A stretch of 64,000 nt of DNA from Paraburkholderia phytofirmans PsJN (GTDB taxonomy: Bacteria; Pseudomonadota; Gammaproteobacteria; Burkholderiales; Burkholderiaceae), in assembly GCF_000020125.1 (NCBI RefSeq), contig NC_010681.1, positions 2,914,001 through 2,978,000 on the forward strand, given 5' to 3'. A program made the translations under genes and the position numbers. Shown here in pieces: positions 36,103 through 45,699 of this stretch (positions are counted from its first letter, which is position 1; every line of letters starts with the position of its first letter). A model generated the notes under the pieces. That model was not told the origin of the DNA, ran no database searches, and was given only the letters and a program-made list of their open reading frames with translations.

Positions 36103-38202
36103 CTACGTGGACGGGTTCAACGTACGCCACAGGAACTCGAACACCATCGCATCGTGCTCGGCCTGCTCCAGTTCATCGGAGCCGCCGTGCCCGCCCTCCG
36201 TATTCTCCCGATACCACACGTGCTCCACGCCCAGCGCCTGCATGCGCGCGGCCATCTTGCGCGCGTGGCCGGGATGCACACGGTCGTCGGCCGTCGACGT
36301 GGTGAACAGCACCGGCGGATACGCAACGTTCGCCGCCACGCGGTGATACGGCGAGTAAGCGGCCAGCATGCCTGCCTCATCGGGCTCGTCGGGATCGCCG
36401 TATTCGTCTATCCATGACGCGCCCGCGTGCAGCAGATGATAGCGGCGCATGTCGAGCAAGGGCACCTCACATACCACGGCACCGAACAGCTCGGGGCGCT
36501 GCACCATGCACGCCGCCACCAGCAGGCCGCCGTTGCTGCCACCCTGAATGCCGAGTTGCGCGGCGCTCGTCACACCCGTGTCGATCAACGCCTCGGCCAC
36601 CGCGATGAAATCATCGAACGCGCGCTGGCGATGCTTGCCCTGCGCGGCCGTATGCCATCTCGTGCCGAACTCGCCGCCACCGCGAATATGCGCGACCACG
36701 TACACACCGCCGCGCGCCAGCCAGCCGATACCTTGCCCGGTGAGGTAGCTCGGCAGCAACGGAATCGCAAAGCCGCCGTAACCGTTGAGCAGGCATGGGC
36801 GTGCGTGTTGTTGCGCATCGCGTGGGCCGACGACGGTGTACGGCACGCGCGTGCCGTCCGCGGAAACTGCGTGAGCGCGCGTGACGGTAAATTGCGTCGC
36901 GTCGAATTGCGTCGGCCAGCGGTCGAGCAATTCCCATTCGCTCAGGTCGTCGCGCGCGAGATCAGCGAGCCAGTATGCGGGCGGCTGCAGATAGTCGTCG
37001 GTATCGACGAACACTTCGTCGTCGAGCGTCGGCTCGACGGGCGACACGTCGGCTTGCGTGTCGTCGCGCGTCGGAAAGATGCGTTGCTGCCAATGCCACG
37101 CCTGGTTGTCGGCTTGCGACGGCGTCAATAGCAAGGTCTTGTTCTGCACATCCTCCAGATACGACACGATCAGATGGTTGAGCGTATGCGTCCACTCGCA
37201 GGCCGAGGTTTGCGGCGTCGGCGTGAATAACGGCAGGACGTCGCGCTCGCCGCGCAGGAACGCATCTTCGCGAATCACCAGCAACGCGCCGCCCGGATAG
37301 TGCGCGCCATTGCAGTCCCAATCGAGTCGCGGCTCGAGCAACAACCAGCCTTGCCAGCCGCTCACCGCGACATGCGACGGCACCTCGTAGCGGCGCCATG
37401 CGTCGGTGGCACCGTGGGCGTCATCGAGGTAGTACGTGTGTGAATCGAAGAAATCGACGCTGCTCACCACCGTATGCCGCTGCTCGACCGGATCGTAGTG
37501 TGCTTCCACGCCGATATCGCCGAACGCGCCCTTGAACACCACAGGCGCGTCGGCGAGCGCCGTGCCGCGTGTCCAGCGCCGCACTTCGCGCGGATACCCG
37601 GAGCGCGTCAAGCTCTTGCGGCCGTTATCCCAGCCCACATAAAGCGTGTCCCGATCGATCCACGACGCCGTGTGCTTGCCGGCCTTCGCGATCACGAAAC
37701 CGTCGTCGACGAAGCGTCGCGCGTCGATGTCGAATTCGCGCACCACGAGCGCGTCCGAGCCGCCCGGCGACAGCGTGATCAGCGCGCGGTCGCCATCGGG
37801 ATAGAGAATGTCCAGTTCCACGCACACCCACGGCGTGCCTTCGGCGGCGCCGAGCGCGTCGAAGTCGAGCAGGTTCTGCCACTCCGGTTTGCCGCCACGC
37901 CATGCCGCCCATGTCGTACGCCGCCAGATGCCCTTGGGATTGCGCTCGTCCTGCCACAGGTCGTAAGCCCAATCCTTCCAGCGGTCGGGAATCACCGGAC
38001 GCTCGCGGGGCAGATAGGCGTCGGCGAGCCGCTGCCTGAGCGAGGCGAACTCCGCGCTGCTGCACCACGCGGCGCGCGTGCGCGCGTTCTGCTGTTCGAC
38101 CCACGCGAGCGCGTCAGGGTCGTCGAGCGCTTCGAGCGACAGAAAGGGATCGGGGGAAAGCGGCCAGGAGAAAGGAGCGGTGAGAGTGCGAGGTGCGGGC
38201 AT
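36103..38202 (-). CDS. Prolyl oligopeptidase family protein (S9A)
   Basis: Serine peptidase of 699 residues with an N-terminal beta-propeller gating domain and a C-terminal alpha/beta hydrolase domain. The nucleophile is in IQGGSNGGLLVAACM, a catalytic Asp is in TSTADDRVHPGHA, and His is in EGGHGGSDEL. The family cuts short peptides after proline; a more distant annotation would be an S9 protease of broader specificity. The ATG at 38202 (MPAPRTLTAPFSW) is preferred, and upstream in-frame codons lack similarity. No signal peptide, so it is cytosolic. Confidence 0.9.
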   Translation of the reverse strand: MPAPRTLTAPFSWPLSPDPFLSLEALDDPDALAWVEQQNARTRAAWCSSAEFASLRQRLADAYLPRERPVIPDRWKDWAYDLWQDERNPKGIWRRTTWAAWRGGKPEWQNLLDFDALGAAEGTPWVCVELDILYPDGDRALITLSPGGSDALVVREFDIDARRFVDDGFVIAKAGKHTASWIDRDTLYVGWDNGRKSLTRSGYPREVRRWTRGTALADAPVVFKGAFGDIGVEAHYDPVEQRHTVVSSVDFFDSHTYYLDDAHGATDAWRRYEVPSHVAVSGWQGWLLLEPRLDWDCNGAHYPGGALLVIREDAFLRGERDVLPLFTPTPQTSACEWTHTLNHLIVSYLEDVQNKTLLLTPSQADNQAWHWQQRIFPTRDDTQADVSPVEPTLDDEVFVDTDDYLQPPAYWLADLARDDLSEWELLDRWPTQFDATQFTVTRAHAVSADGTRVPYTVVGPRDAQQHARPCLLNGYGGFAIPLLPSYLTGQGIGWLARGGVYVVAHIRGGGEFGTRWHTAAQGKHRQRAFDDFIAVAEALIDTGVTSAAQLGIQGGSNGGLLVAACMVQRPELFGAVVCEVPLLDMRRYHLLHAGASWIDEYGDPDEPDEAGMLAAYSPYHRVAANVAYPPVLFTTSTADDRVHPGHARKMAARMQALGVEHVWYRENTEGGHGGSDELEQAEHDAMVFEFLWRTLNPST

Positions 38203-38276
38203 CGTCGGCTGTCGAATGAAAACAGCGTTGATTATGCCTTGCGGGAGCGCGCGACTCGTTCGACAAGCGAATGAAC

Positions 38277-38300
38277 GGGGGCGGCTCACGCGCCGCCCCG
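38277..38300. terminator. Possible hairpin terminator downstream of ntrC
   Basis: GGGGCGGC / GCCGCCCC stem just past the ntrC stop. There is no long T run, so it is only a candidate. Confidence 0.4.
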
Positions 38301-38316
38301 CTCTGCGGCCAGACGC

Positions 38317-39834
38317 TCAGGGCTCGAGATTGAGTTCCTGAATCTTGCGCGTAATCGTATTGCGGCCGATGCCGAGACGCTCCGCCGCTTCGACCTTGCG
38401 TCCGCGCGTGAAGTCGAGCGCCTCGCGAATCACCGCCGCTTCGAAACGGCGCGCGAGTTCATCCATGACGTCCGCGGCATTCTCGCGCAACATCCGCGCG
38501 ACTTCGGTGCGTAACCCGCCTTCCCAGGCGCTGACGGTAGTCGCGGCCGGCATGCCGCCCGCCGCGGCCGGATGCGTTGCCGCACTCGTGCCGTTGACCG
38601 GCACGCCGCCTGCGAGAGTCGCATCACCCGCGCCGATCACCCCGCCGCCACCGCCGGTCAGATCGCTCACGCCGGCTTGCGCGGGGCCGAGATCGGGCGG
38701 CAAGTCCTTGATCTCGATGGTCTGCGCCGGCGCCATCACCGTCAGCCAGTTGGCGAGATTCTCCAATTGACGCACATTGCCTGGAAACGGCAACGACGCG
38801 AGATGAGCCAGCGCCTCTTCGGACACACGCTTCGGTTCGACGCCGAGATCGCGCGCGCTCTTTTGCAGAAAGTGCCGTGTGAGCAGCGGAATGTCCTCGC
38901 TGCGCTCGCGCAAAGCCGGCAAGCGCAAGCGAATCACATTGAGACGGTGATACAAGTCCTCGCGGAACAGACCCTGACGCACGCGCGATTCGAGATTCTG
39001 GTGCGTCGCCGCGATCACACGCACATTGGCGCGCAATGGATTGTGGCCGCCGACGCGATAGAACTGCCCATCCGACAACACTCGCAACAGACGCGTCTGC
39101 AGATCGAACGGCATATCGCCGATTTCGTCGAGAAACAGCGTGCCGTTCTCGGCCTGTTCGAAACGGCCCTGACGCATGGCCTGCGCGCCGGTGAAGGCCC
39201 CGCGCTCGTGACCGAATAGTTCGGATTCCAACAGATCTTTTGGAATCGCGGCGGTGTTCAGCGCGATGAAGGGACCGTTCGCGCGTGGGCTATGTCGGTG
39301 CAACGCACGCGCGACCAGTTCCTTCCCGGTGCCTGATTCGCCGGTAATGAGCACGGTTGCCGCAGAATGGGACAAACGGCCGATCGCGCGGAACATATCC
39401 TGCATCGCTGGTGCCTGGCCGAGCATTTCTGGTGCTTCGGTGACGCGTTCGTCCCACGTCTGTTCGCCGCGCATGCTTTCGCCCACGGCACGGCGGATCA
39501 GTTCGACGGCCTTGTCGACGTCGAACGGTTTGGCGAGGTATTCGAAGGCACCGCCCTGGAATGCGGCGACCGCGCTATCCAGATCCGAGAACGCCGTCAT
39601 GATGATGACGGGCAAGCCCGGCACCTTGTCGCGTACGGTTTGCAGCAATTCGAGGCCGGAGCCGCCAGGCATCCTGATGTCGGACACCAGCACCTGCGGG
39701 CTGTCGTGGTCGAGCGCGGCCGACGCTTCGCGCACGTTCGCGAAGCTGCGGGTCGCGAAGTTTTCGCGGGCCAGTGCTTTTTCGAGCACCCAGCGAATCG
39801 ATTGATCGTCGTCTACTATCCAGATCGGCTTCAT
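38317..39834 (-). CDS. ntrC: Nitrogen regulation response regulator NtrC
   Basis: Sigma54 activator of 505 residues. The receiver domain has phospho-acceptor Asp52 ([12 protein letters not shown]). The AAA+ domain has Walker A GESGTGKE (165-172) and the sigma54-contact loop GAFTGA (212-217). A Fis-type HTH closes it ([18 protein letters not shown]). The linker between the AAA+ domain and the HTH is about 70 residues longer than in E. coli and rich in Gly/Ala ([17 protein letters not shown]). It lies downstream of ntrB (44 bp) and glnA and activates glnA and other nitrogen genes under nitrogen limitation. Confidence 0.96.
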   Translation of the reverse strand: MKPIWIVDDDQSIRWVLEKALARENFATRSFANVREASAALDHDSPQVLVSDIRMPGGSGLELLQTVRDKVPGLPVIIMTAFSDLDSAVAAFQGGAFEYLAKPFDVDKAVELIRRAVGESMRGEQTWDERVTEAPEMLGQAPAMQDMFRAIGRLSHSAATVLITGESGTGKELVARALHRHSPRANGPFIALNTAAIPKDLLESELFGHERGAFTGAQAMRQGRFEQAENGTLFLDEIGDMPFDLQTRLLRVLSDGQFYRVGGHNPLRANVRVIAATHQNLESRVRQGLFREDLYHRLNVIRLRLPALRERSEDIPLLTRHFLQKSARDLGVEPKRVSEEALAHLASLPFPGNVRQLENLANWLTVMAPAQTIEIKDLPPDLGPAQAGVSDLTGGGGGVIGAGDATLAGGVPVNGTSAATHPAAAGGMPAATTVSAWEGGLRTEVARMLRENAADVMDELARRFEAAVIREALDFTRGRKVEAAERLGIGRNTITRKIQELNLEP

Positions 39835-39878
39835 ATGGGTCGGTCAGAAGTCTTGAGTACGTTTGAGTACGTATGGTG

Positions 39879-41021
39879 TTAGCAGTCGAGCGGCAGCAGA
39901 ATCTGAAACTCGGTGTGGCCCGGGCGGCTATCCACTTCGATCAAACCGTCGTGCTGTTGCACGAAGGTCTGCGCGAGCGTCAGTCCAAGACCGCTGCCGT
40001 CCTCGCGCCCCGACACGAGCGGATAGAAAATGCGGTCACGGATCTCTTCGGGAATGCCTGGGCCGTTGTCAGTGATATGCAAGTCCAGTGCCAGCTTACA
40101 TAAGCGTTTCGACACCGTAATCTTGCGAGCCACGCGGGTGCGCAATTCGATCCGCGCATCGCCCTGCGAAATACGTTCGCGCAGCGCTTCAGCCGCATTG
40201 CGCACGATATTCAGGAGCGCCTGGATCAACTGCTCCTTGTCGCCGCGCAGGTCCGGCACGCTCACGTCGTAATCGCGTTCGATGGTGAGGCCGCGCGGAA
40301 ACTCCGCGAGGATCACCTGGCGCACGCGCTCGCACACCTCGTGAATATTCACGTCGCCGACGATATGCGGATGACGGTGCGGCTCCAGCAGTCGATCGAC
40401 CAGCGTTTGCAGCCGGTCCGACTCCTTGATGATCACCTGGGTGTACTCGCGCAACTCATCGCGCTGACGCTCGCCGAGTTCGAACTCGAGCAGTTGCGCC
40501 GCGCCGCGAATCCCGCCGAGCGGATTCTTGATTTCGTGCGCGAGGTTGCGGATCAGTTGCTTGTTGACCGCAGTGAGGTCGTTGATGCGCTCCTCGCGGT
40601 CGGTGCGTATATGGCGCTCGTTCTCGAACAGTTCGAGCAGCACGTAGTCTTGCGCGCCTTCCAGGAAACCGACGATCGCATGCACATGCAGCGGCTCGTG
40701 GCCCGGACGCTCGAGCACGGCATCCAGATGCGTCGCTTGAAAACGGTGGGCGGCGATCGCGGAAATAGTCGCGACCAGTTCGTCGGCATTCGAGAAGATG
40801 TCCGGCCACGCCATTTGCGTCAGTTGCCGGCGCGAGAGCTCCAGCATCGACTCCGCCGACGGATTCGCAAACGCGACGCGCAGCGTGCGCTTTTCGAGCA
40901 CCAGCACGACAGTCGGCAACGCCTCGAAGCCCGGCAGCAAACCCGAGCTGACTAGTTGAGCGTCGTCGGAGAGCGCCTGCTCGTGCCCTTTCCTTGCCTT
41001 GATCAGATTCTTGAGAACCAT
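39879..41021 (-). CDS. ntrB: Nitrogen regulation sensor kinase NtrB
   Basis: Cytosolic histidine kinase/phosphatase of 380 residues partnered with NtrC and PII. An N-terminal PAS domain (about 25-130) is followed by the H-box NLAHEIKNPLGGIRGAAQLL with His162, then N-box NIVRNAAEAL and G-boxes DNGPGIPEEIRD and DGSGLGLTLAQTF. No transmembrane segment, as expected for NtrB. It sits between glnA and ntrC in the same direction. A terminator lies between glnA and ntrB, so ntrBC may be expressed partly from its own promoter. Confidence 0.95.
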   Translation of the reverse strand: MVLKNLIKARKGHEQALSDDAQLVSSGLLPGFEALPTVVLVLEKRTLRVAFANPSAESMLELSRRQLTQMAWPDIFSNADELVATISAIAAHRFQATHLDAVLERPGHEPLHVHAIVGFLEGAQDYVLLELFENERHIRTDREERINDLTAVNKQLIRNLAHEIKNPLGGIRGAAQLLEFELGERQRDELREYTQVIIKESDRLQTLVDRLLEPHRHPHIVGDVNIHEVCERVRQVILAEFPRGLTIERDYDVSVPDLRGDKEQLIQALLNIVRNAAEALRERISQGDARIELRTRVARKITVSKRLCKLALDLHITDNGPGIPEEIRDRIFYPLVSGREDGSGLGLTLAQTFVQQHDGLIEVDSRPGHTEFQILLPLDC

Positions 41022-41140
41022 CTTGCAGTCTGGCCGATAGGAGATGGTGATAAAACTTTGATGCGCTTTAGGTGTTGCTCATTGCCTTGCCCGCGAGCCG
41101 CAAACGTTACGAGCGTTGCGGATGTTACGAGCGGCCTAAC

Positions 41141-41167
41141 GAAAAAGGGACGGCGCCGCCGTCCCTT
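41141..41167 (-). terminator. Terminator between glnA and ntrB
   Basis: On the minus strand the 10-bp stem AAGGGACGGC / GCCGTCCCTT has a 3-nt loop and is followed by a T run. It should separate high glnA expression from low ntrBC expression. Confidence 0.85.
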
Positions 41168-41231
41168 CGTGACCGATCGCGAGCGTCGGGCAAAGCGCTT
41201 CGCCGTATGAAGGGCGAAGCGCCATGGCCGC

Positions 41232-42647
41232 TTACAGCGAGTAGTACATTTCGAATTCGATCGGGTGCACCGACTGACGATAGCGTTGCAGCTCGCCCGT
41301 CTTCAGTTCGATGTACGCGTCGAGCATCGAATCCGTGAACACGCCACCGCGCGTCAGGAATTCGCGGTCCGCGTCCAGCGCGTCCAGAGCCTGGTCGAGG
41401 CCGGCGCACACGGTCGGGATCTTTGCATCCTCTTCCGGCGGCAGGTCGTACAGGTTCTTGTCGGCGGCTTCGCCCGGGTGAATCTTGTTCTGCACACCGT
41501 CCAGACCCGCCATCATCAGCGCGGAGAAGCACAGGTACGGATTCGCCATCGGATCCGGGAAGCGCGTTTCGATACGGCGGCCCTTCGGGTTCGACACGTG
41601 CGGAATGCGGATCGATGCCGAACGGTTGCGAGCCGAGTAAGCCAGCTTGACCGGTGCTTCGAAGTGCGGCACGAGGCGCTTGTACGAGTTCGTTGACGGG
41701 TTCGTGATCGCGTTCAGGGCGCGAGCATGCTTGATGATGCCGCCGATGTAGAACAGCGCGAATTCCGACAGACCCGCGTAACCGTTGCCCGCGAACAGGT
41801 TCGCGCCGTCTTTCCAGATCGACTGGTGAACGTGCATGCCCGAACCGTTATCGCCGACCACCGGCTTCGGCATGAACGTTGCCGTCTTGCCGTACGTGTG
41901 CGCGACGTTGTGGATGATGTACTTCATTTGCTGCAGCCAGTCGGCGCGTTGCACCAGCGTCGAGAACTTGGTGCCGATTTCATTCTGGCCCTGGCCCGCG
42001 ACTTCGTGGTGATGCACTTCGACCGGAATGCCGATCTGTTCGAGTAGCAGACACATTTCCGAACGGATGTCCTGGAACGTGTCGACCGGAGCGACCGGGA
42101 AGTAGCCGCCCTTGGTGCCCGGACGGTGGCCGGTGTTGCCGCCTTCGAATTCCTTCGCCGACGACCACGGTGCTTCTTCCGAACCAATCTTGATGAAGCA
42201 GCCCGATTGATCCGTGTTCCACTGGACCGAATCGAAAATGAAGAATTCGGGTTCCGGACCGAAGAATGCCGTGTCGCCGAGGCCCGTGCTCTTCAGGTAG
42301 GCTTCGGCGCGCTTTGCCAGCGAGCGCGGGTCGCGCTCGTAGCCCTTGCCGTCCGCCGGTTCGACGACGTCGCAGGTCAGCACGAGGGTGGATTCTTCGT
42401 AGAACGGGTCGATGAAAGCCGTATTCGCGTCCGGGACCAGCAACATGTCTGATGCCTCGATGCCCTTCCAGCCGGCAATCGAAGAACCGTCAAACGCATG
42501 GCCGCTTTCGAACTTGTCTTCATCGAATGCCGACACCGGCACCGAAACGTGTTGCTCCTTGCCGCGCGTGTCGGTGAAACGAAAGTCGACAAACTTGACG
42601 TCTTCGTCTTTGACGAGTTGCACGACGTCGGCCACGGATTTACTCAT
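41232..42647 (-). CDS. glnA: Glutamine synthetase, type I
   Basis: Dodecameric enzyme forming glutamine from glutamate, ammonia and ATP. At 471 residues it is a GSI-beta type. Visible signatures are the N-terminal [19 protein letters not shown], the Glu metal ligands in [12 protein letters not shown], the ATP-region [24 protein letters not shown], and the adenylylation Tyr in NLYDLPPE near residue 398. The ATG at 42647 follows AGGAGATAGG. Upstream lies a sigma54-type promoter with NtrC-like sites, consistent with induction by nitrogen limitation. Confidence 0.98.
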   Translation of the reverse strand: MSKSVADVVQLVKDEDVKFVDFRFTDTRGKEQHVSVPVSAFDEDKFESGHAFDGSSIAGWKGIEASDMLLVPDANTAFIDPFYEESTLVLTCDVVEPADGKGYERDPRSLAKRAEAYLKSTGLGDTAFFGPEPEFFIFDSVQWNTDQSGCFIKIGSEEAPWSSAKEFEGGNTGHRPGTKGGYFPVAPVDTFQDIRSEMCLLLEQIGIPVEVHHHEVAGQGQNEIGTKFSTLVQRADWLQQMKYIIHNVAHTYGKTATFMPKPVVGDNGSGMHVHQSIWKDGANLFAGNGYAGLSEFALFYIGGIIKHARALNAITNPSTNSYKRLVPHFEAPVKLAYSARNRSASIRIPHVSNPKGRRIETRFPDPMANPYLCFSALMMAGLDGVQNKIHPGEAADKNLYDLPPEEDAKIPTVCAGLDQALDALDADREFLTRGGVFTDSMLDAYIELKTGELQRYRQSVHPIEFEMYYSL

Positions 42648-42782
42648 AACCTATCTCCTGATTAACGAATTCGGCGGATTCAGCCGCCGCCCAATCTAGC
42701 TGACCCGTCCCGGCGCGTCCACCCTCAATCGTTGAGGACGACCATAAAAGTCTGCCTGGACAAATCGATCGGCACCAATAAA

Positions 42783-42797
42783 GCAGCTTCCGTGCCA
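42783..42797 (-). promoter_or_regulatory. sigma54 promoter of glnA
   Basis: The minus strand reads TGGCACGGAAGCTGC followed by TT. The -24 GG and -12 GC have the required 10-bp spacing and match TGGCACG-N4-TTGC at all but one position. The predicted start is near 42772, giving a leader of about 125 nt. Confidence 0.8.
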
Positions 42798-42895
42798 TGT
42801 ATGCGCCAACCCGGCGCAGCACCGTACTGCGCGCGCGTTTGCGGGGAATCGACGCACCGAGCGGCATGCAGCCCCGAAATCTGCCGGCCCGGCGT

Positions 42896-42982
42896 CGCAC
42901 CAAATGTGTGCATTCACCTGATTGGCAACGACCGTCATCTCTATTTTGGTGCATCGCATGAAATTTGCACCATCTTTGCGCA
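42896..42982 (-). promoter_or_regulatory. Two NtrC enhancer-like sites upstream of glnA
   Basis: CGCACCAAATGTGTGCA at 42896-42912 and TGCACCATCTTTGCGCA at 42966-42982 resemble the 17-bp NtrC consensus TGCACCAAAATGGTGCA. A strong half-site TTTTGGTGCA lies between them (42944-42953). They are about 125-210 bp upstream of the predicted start. Confidence 0.65.
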
Positions 42983-43088
42983 CTCCGGAGATCGCGAAGT
43001 TTGCCGGTTCTCCGCCGCTCGCGGCCATGCGCGCGCGCCGTACGCCGCGCGCTAGAATGGTCATTTGGTCCGAAGGAGATTTGCGCTC

Positions 43089-43553
43089 ATGAGCACGCTC
43101 GAACAGTTGTACGCCAGCGCGGACAAGCGCCGCACCGAGAATCAGTTGCCGTACGCGGGCGCGATATCGCCCGCCGAAGCGTTCGAACTGCTGCAACTCG
43201 ATCCGCGCACGCGTCTCGTCGATGTGCGCACCCGCGCTGAGCTCGATTGGGTCGGACGGCCGGTGATCGGCGACGGCCAATACGCGCACGTGGAATGGAC
43301 CCGCTATCCGGGCGCGGTGCCGAATCAGGAATTTCTCGCGCAGTTGAAACAGGTCGCCACGCCCGACACGCCCGTGCTGTTCCTGTGCCGCAGCGCCGCG
43401 CGCTCGAAGCTCGCCGCGATCGCCGCCACGCAAGCCGGCTTCACCAAGGCGTATGACCTGCTGGAAGGCTTCGAAGGCGACAAGGACGGCCAAGGGCATC
43501 GGAAGACGGTGTCGGGCTGGTGCTTTCGCGGATTGCCGTGGATCGGCGCGTAA
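43089..43553 (+). CDS. Rhodanese-like sulfurtransferase
   Basis: Single-domain rhodanese of 154 residues. The domain starts at SPAEAFELLQLDPRTRLVDV and carries the active-site Cys100 in LFLCRSAARS. Family members move sulfane sulfur or act as phosphatase-like regulators; the 6-residue CRSAARS loop fits the sulfurtransferase size. GAAGGAG lies upstream of the ATG, and a possible -10 TAGAAT is at about 43052. It is divergent from glnA and monocistronic. Confidence 0.88.
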   Translation: MSTLEQLYASADKRRTENQLPYAGAISPAEAFELLQLDPRTRLVDVRTRAELDWVGRPVIGDGQYAHVEWTRYPGAVPNQEFLAQLKQVATPDTPVLFLCRSAARSKLAAIAATQAGFTKAYDLLEGFEGDKDGQGHRKTVSGWCFRGLPWIGA

Positions 43554-43797
43554 ATACGGCGATTGCGTGACTGCTGCGTGGCGGCCGCGTGGCGGCTGTG
43601 TCGCGCTCGCTCGCGCGCTACCGTTCGTGGCCGGCCTGCGTGATAACTGCCCGCTAGCAGTCACGGCGGATTGTCTGGAGCGGTTCACAACGCCAGCTTC
43701 TTGAGGCCCGCACCTGAGGACCAGCACATCCTCCGCGCTCAATGTGACAGGCCAATGATCCGCCTAAGCCGCGCTCAGCATCCGCAACGCGCGCAAT

Positions 43798-43821
43798 GAA
43801 AAACGGGCGCCGCAGCGCCCG
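43798..43821 (-). terminator. Terminator of the EI24-CinA-like pair
   Basis: On the minus strand the stem CGGGCGC / GCGCCCG is followed by five T. It lies 29 bp after the MoCF gene. The remaining 240 bp to the rhodanese stop show no gene. Confidence 0.8.
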
Positions 43822-43849
43822 AGCAAAGTCAAACATATGTCACGCGAGA

Positions 43850-44686
43850 TCAACCGCGCGGCTTCGCCGCCGCAGCCGCCGCCTCGGGTTCGACAATATC
43901 GCCGCCCAGCAGGTGCACACCTTCCCGCAGCTTGACGAACGCCGCCGCCACCGCTTCCGGCTCGCCCTTCACGCCCAGATCGATGTGATGCCGCGCGTAC
44001 ACGCCGCCGCGCTCCGCATCGCCCACGCTCGGCAGACTGAAGACCCGCACGCCCGGAAAATCGCGTTCGATTTTTTCCATCAGCGGCGTGATGCGCGACT
44101 CCGGCAACTCGAACACCAATAGCGACTTCTCCGCATGCGGCATGGCGTGATGCAGATGCGCGTACTGCGTATCCAGCACCCACTCGATCATCGGCCACGC
44201 CATCACCGGGAAACCCGGCACGAAGTGATGATGATGGATCGAAAAGCCCGGAATCTTGTTATAGCCATTCGGAATGATCGACGCACCCTGCGGATACGTG
44301 CCCATATTCAGCCGATGCCGATTTTCCGGCGACTCCAGATCGAGCGGCGCGGGCGAGTTCGCCGGGTACATCTCGCGGATGCGCTCCTGAATGAGCTTCG
44401 CGGCCTCCGGATGCAGTTCGAGCGGCACGCCGAGCGCGGCCGCCGCGCACTGGCGCGTGTGGTCGTCCGGCGTGGCACCGATGCCGCCCGTGGAGAACAC
44501 GATGTCGCCCGAGGCGAACGTGCGTCGCAGCGTCGCGGTGATGCGCTCCGGATCGTCGCCGATGTACTCCGCCCAGCCGAGCGACAGCCCACGCGCGCCC
44601 AGCAATTCGATGACCTTCGGCAGATGCTTGTCGACACGCCTGCCCGACAGAATTTCATCGCCGATGATGATGACGCCAAATGCCAT
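43850..44686 (-). CDS. Molybdopterin-binding (MoCF) domain protein, CinA/MoaB-like
   Basis: A 278-residue protein that begins FGVIIIGDEILSGRRVDKHL and includes GDIVFSTGGIGATPDDHTRQ. These are the two diagnostic segments of the MoCF_biosynth fold found in MoaB, MoeA and CinA. The second half lacks the PncC amidase domain of full CinA. A His-rich strand (FSIHHHHFVPGFP) lies where CinA-like proteins have GFPxxM. It could act in molybdenum cofactor chemistry or nucleotide (ADP-ribose) hydrolysis. It is 32 bp after the EI24 gene in the same direction and is probably co-transcribed. Confidence 0.8.
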   Translation of the reverse strand: MAFGVIIIGDEILSGRRVDKHLPKVIELLGARGLSLGWAEYIGDDPERITATLRRTFASGDIVFSTGGIGATPDDHTRQCAAAALGVPLELHPEAAKLIQERIREMYPANSPAPLDLESPENRHRLNMGTYPQGASIIPNGYNKIPGFSIHHHHFVPGFPVMAWPMIEWVLDTQYAHLHHAMPHAEKSLLVFELPESRITPLMEKIERDFPGVRVFSLPSVGDAERGGVYARHHIDLGVKGEPEAVAAAFVKLREGVHLLGGDIVEPEAAAAAAKPRG

Positions 44687-44718
44687 TGCCGCCTCTTTTT
44701 CGCTTAGTCAGTAATGCA

Positions 44719-45552
44719 TCAGTAGGGAACCGGCGCCGCGTGCCGCACGCCGCCGTGCTCATCCGCGCGCATGCGCTGCAGCGCGCGCAAACAGTAGTAG
44801 CCGAACCATAGCGCCGAAAATATGAGGATGAACGCATAGATCCAGATCGTCACGGCCGTGACCACCGGGAACAGCACGATCAGCCAGACCGACGACGCCC
44901 ACAACAACGTCGGCAGCGAACCCAGCAAGCCGCTCGCGATGCCGATCAGCAGCAGCGGCAAGCGGAAGCGCCGCACCAGCGCGCGCCGCTCGTCACGCGT
45001 GGCATGGAGCGCGAGCGCGTCGTAGCTCATTACACGATACGTCAGCCAGCCCCACAGGAGCGGCGGAATCAGCGCGAAGAACGGCGGCACGAGCCACAGC
45101 GGCAGCGTCACGATCAGCAGCACCAGACACACCAGCGTGGTCCACAACGCCTGACCGAGGCTACCGTACCACGTTCCGCCGCGACGCATTTCCAGGCTTG
45201 GAAATTGCCGCGCCGACAGGAAGCGGATCACCGCGGGCATCGACAGCGTGGCGATCAGCAGCAGCACCGTGACGACGATCAGCGGAATCGCCATCGCGAT
45301 CACGATAAACGGCGCGATCGCCGCATGCAGCGCCGAAAAACCGAGCCAGTCGAACAAATGATAAAGCGTGATCGTGAACGACCAGCCTTCGAGCCAGCTG
45401 CGGGTCGCGCCGATCAGCGTCTGCCAGGAAAACCACAGGATCACGCCCCACCCGACCGTCGCCGCCAGAAATGGCATGAAGGTCAGCCAGAGCATGCGCG
45501 GGTGGAGTGCGCTTGCGAGCGCGCGTCCGAACGAGCGCAACAGATCATTCAT
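44719..45552 (-). CDS. EI24 domain (CysZ-like) inner-membrane protein
   Basis: A 277-residue polytopic membrane protein with about 4-6 helices in pairs (LTFMPFLAATVGWGVILW, IVIAMAIPLIVVTVLLLI, LPLLLIGIASGLLGSLPTLL). It has the EI24/CysZ motif region SYDALALHATRDERRALV, which in CysZ-type proteins precedes the last helices. CysZ is a sulfate channel in E. coli, but most Burkholderia members of this family have no assigned transport substrate. No cys genes are adjacent, so substrate stays open. Confidence 0.75.
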   Translation of the reverse strand: MNDLLRSFGRALASALHPRMLWLTFMPFLAATVGWGVILWFSWQTLIGATRSWLEGWSFTITLYHLFDWLGFSALHAAIAPFIVIAMAIPLIVVTVLLLIATLSMPAVIRFLSARQFPSLEMRRGGTWYGSLGQALWTTLVCLVLLIVTLPLWLVPPFFALIPPLLWGWLTYRVMSYDALALHATRDERRALVRRFRLPLLLIGIASGLLGSLPTLLWASSVWLIVLFPVVTAVTIWIYAFILIFSALWFGYYCLRALQRMRADEHGGVRHAAPVPY

Positions 45553-45699
45553 GCGAGCCAGTGCCGGTGAACGAAACGATGGAAGGGAGCGAACCGCGCG
45601 ACGAACCCGCCGGGCAGCCCCGCGTCTGGTCGCAAACGTGAACAGGATAAACCACGTGACGCGCCGCCGGGGAAACCGGCGGCGTGGGAGGAAGCGCGC

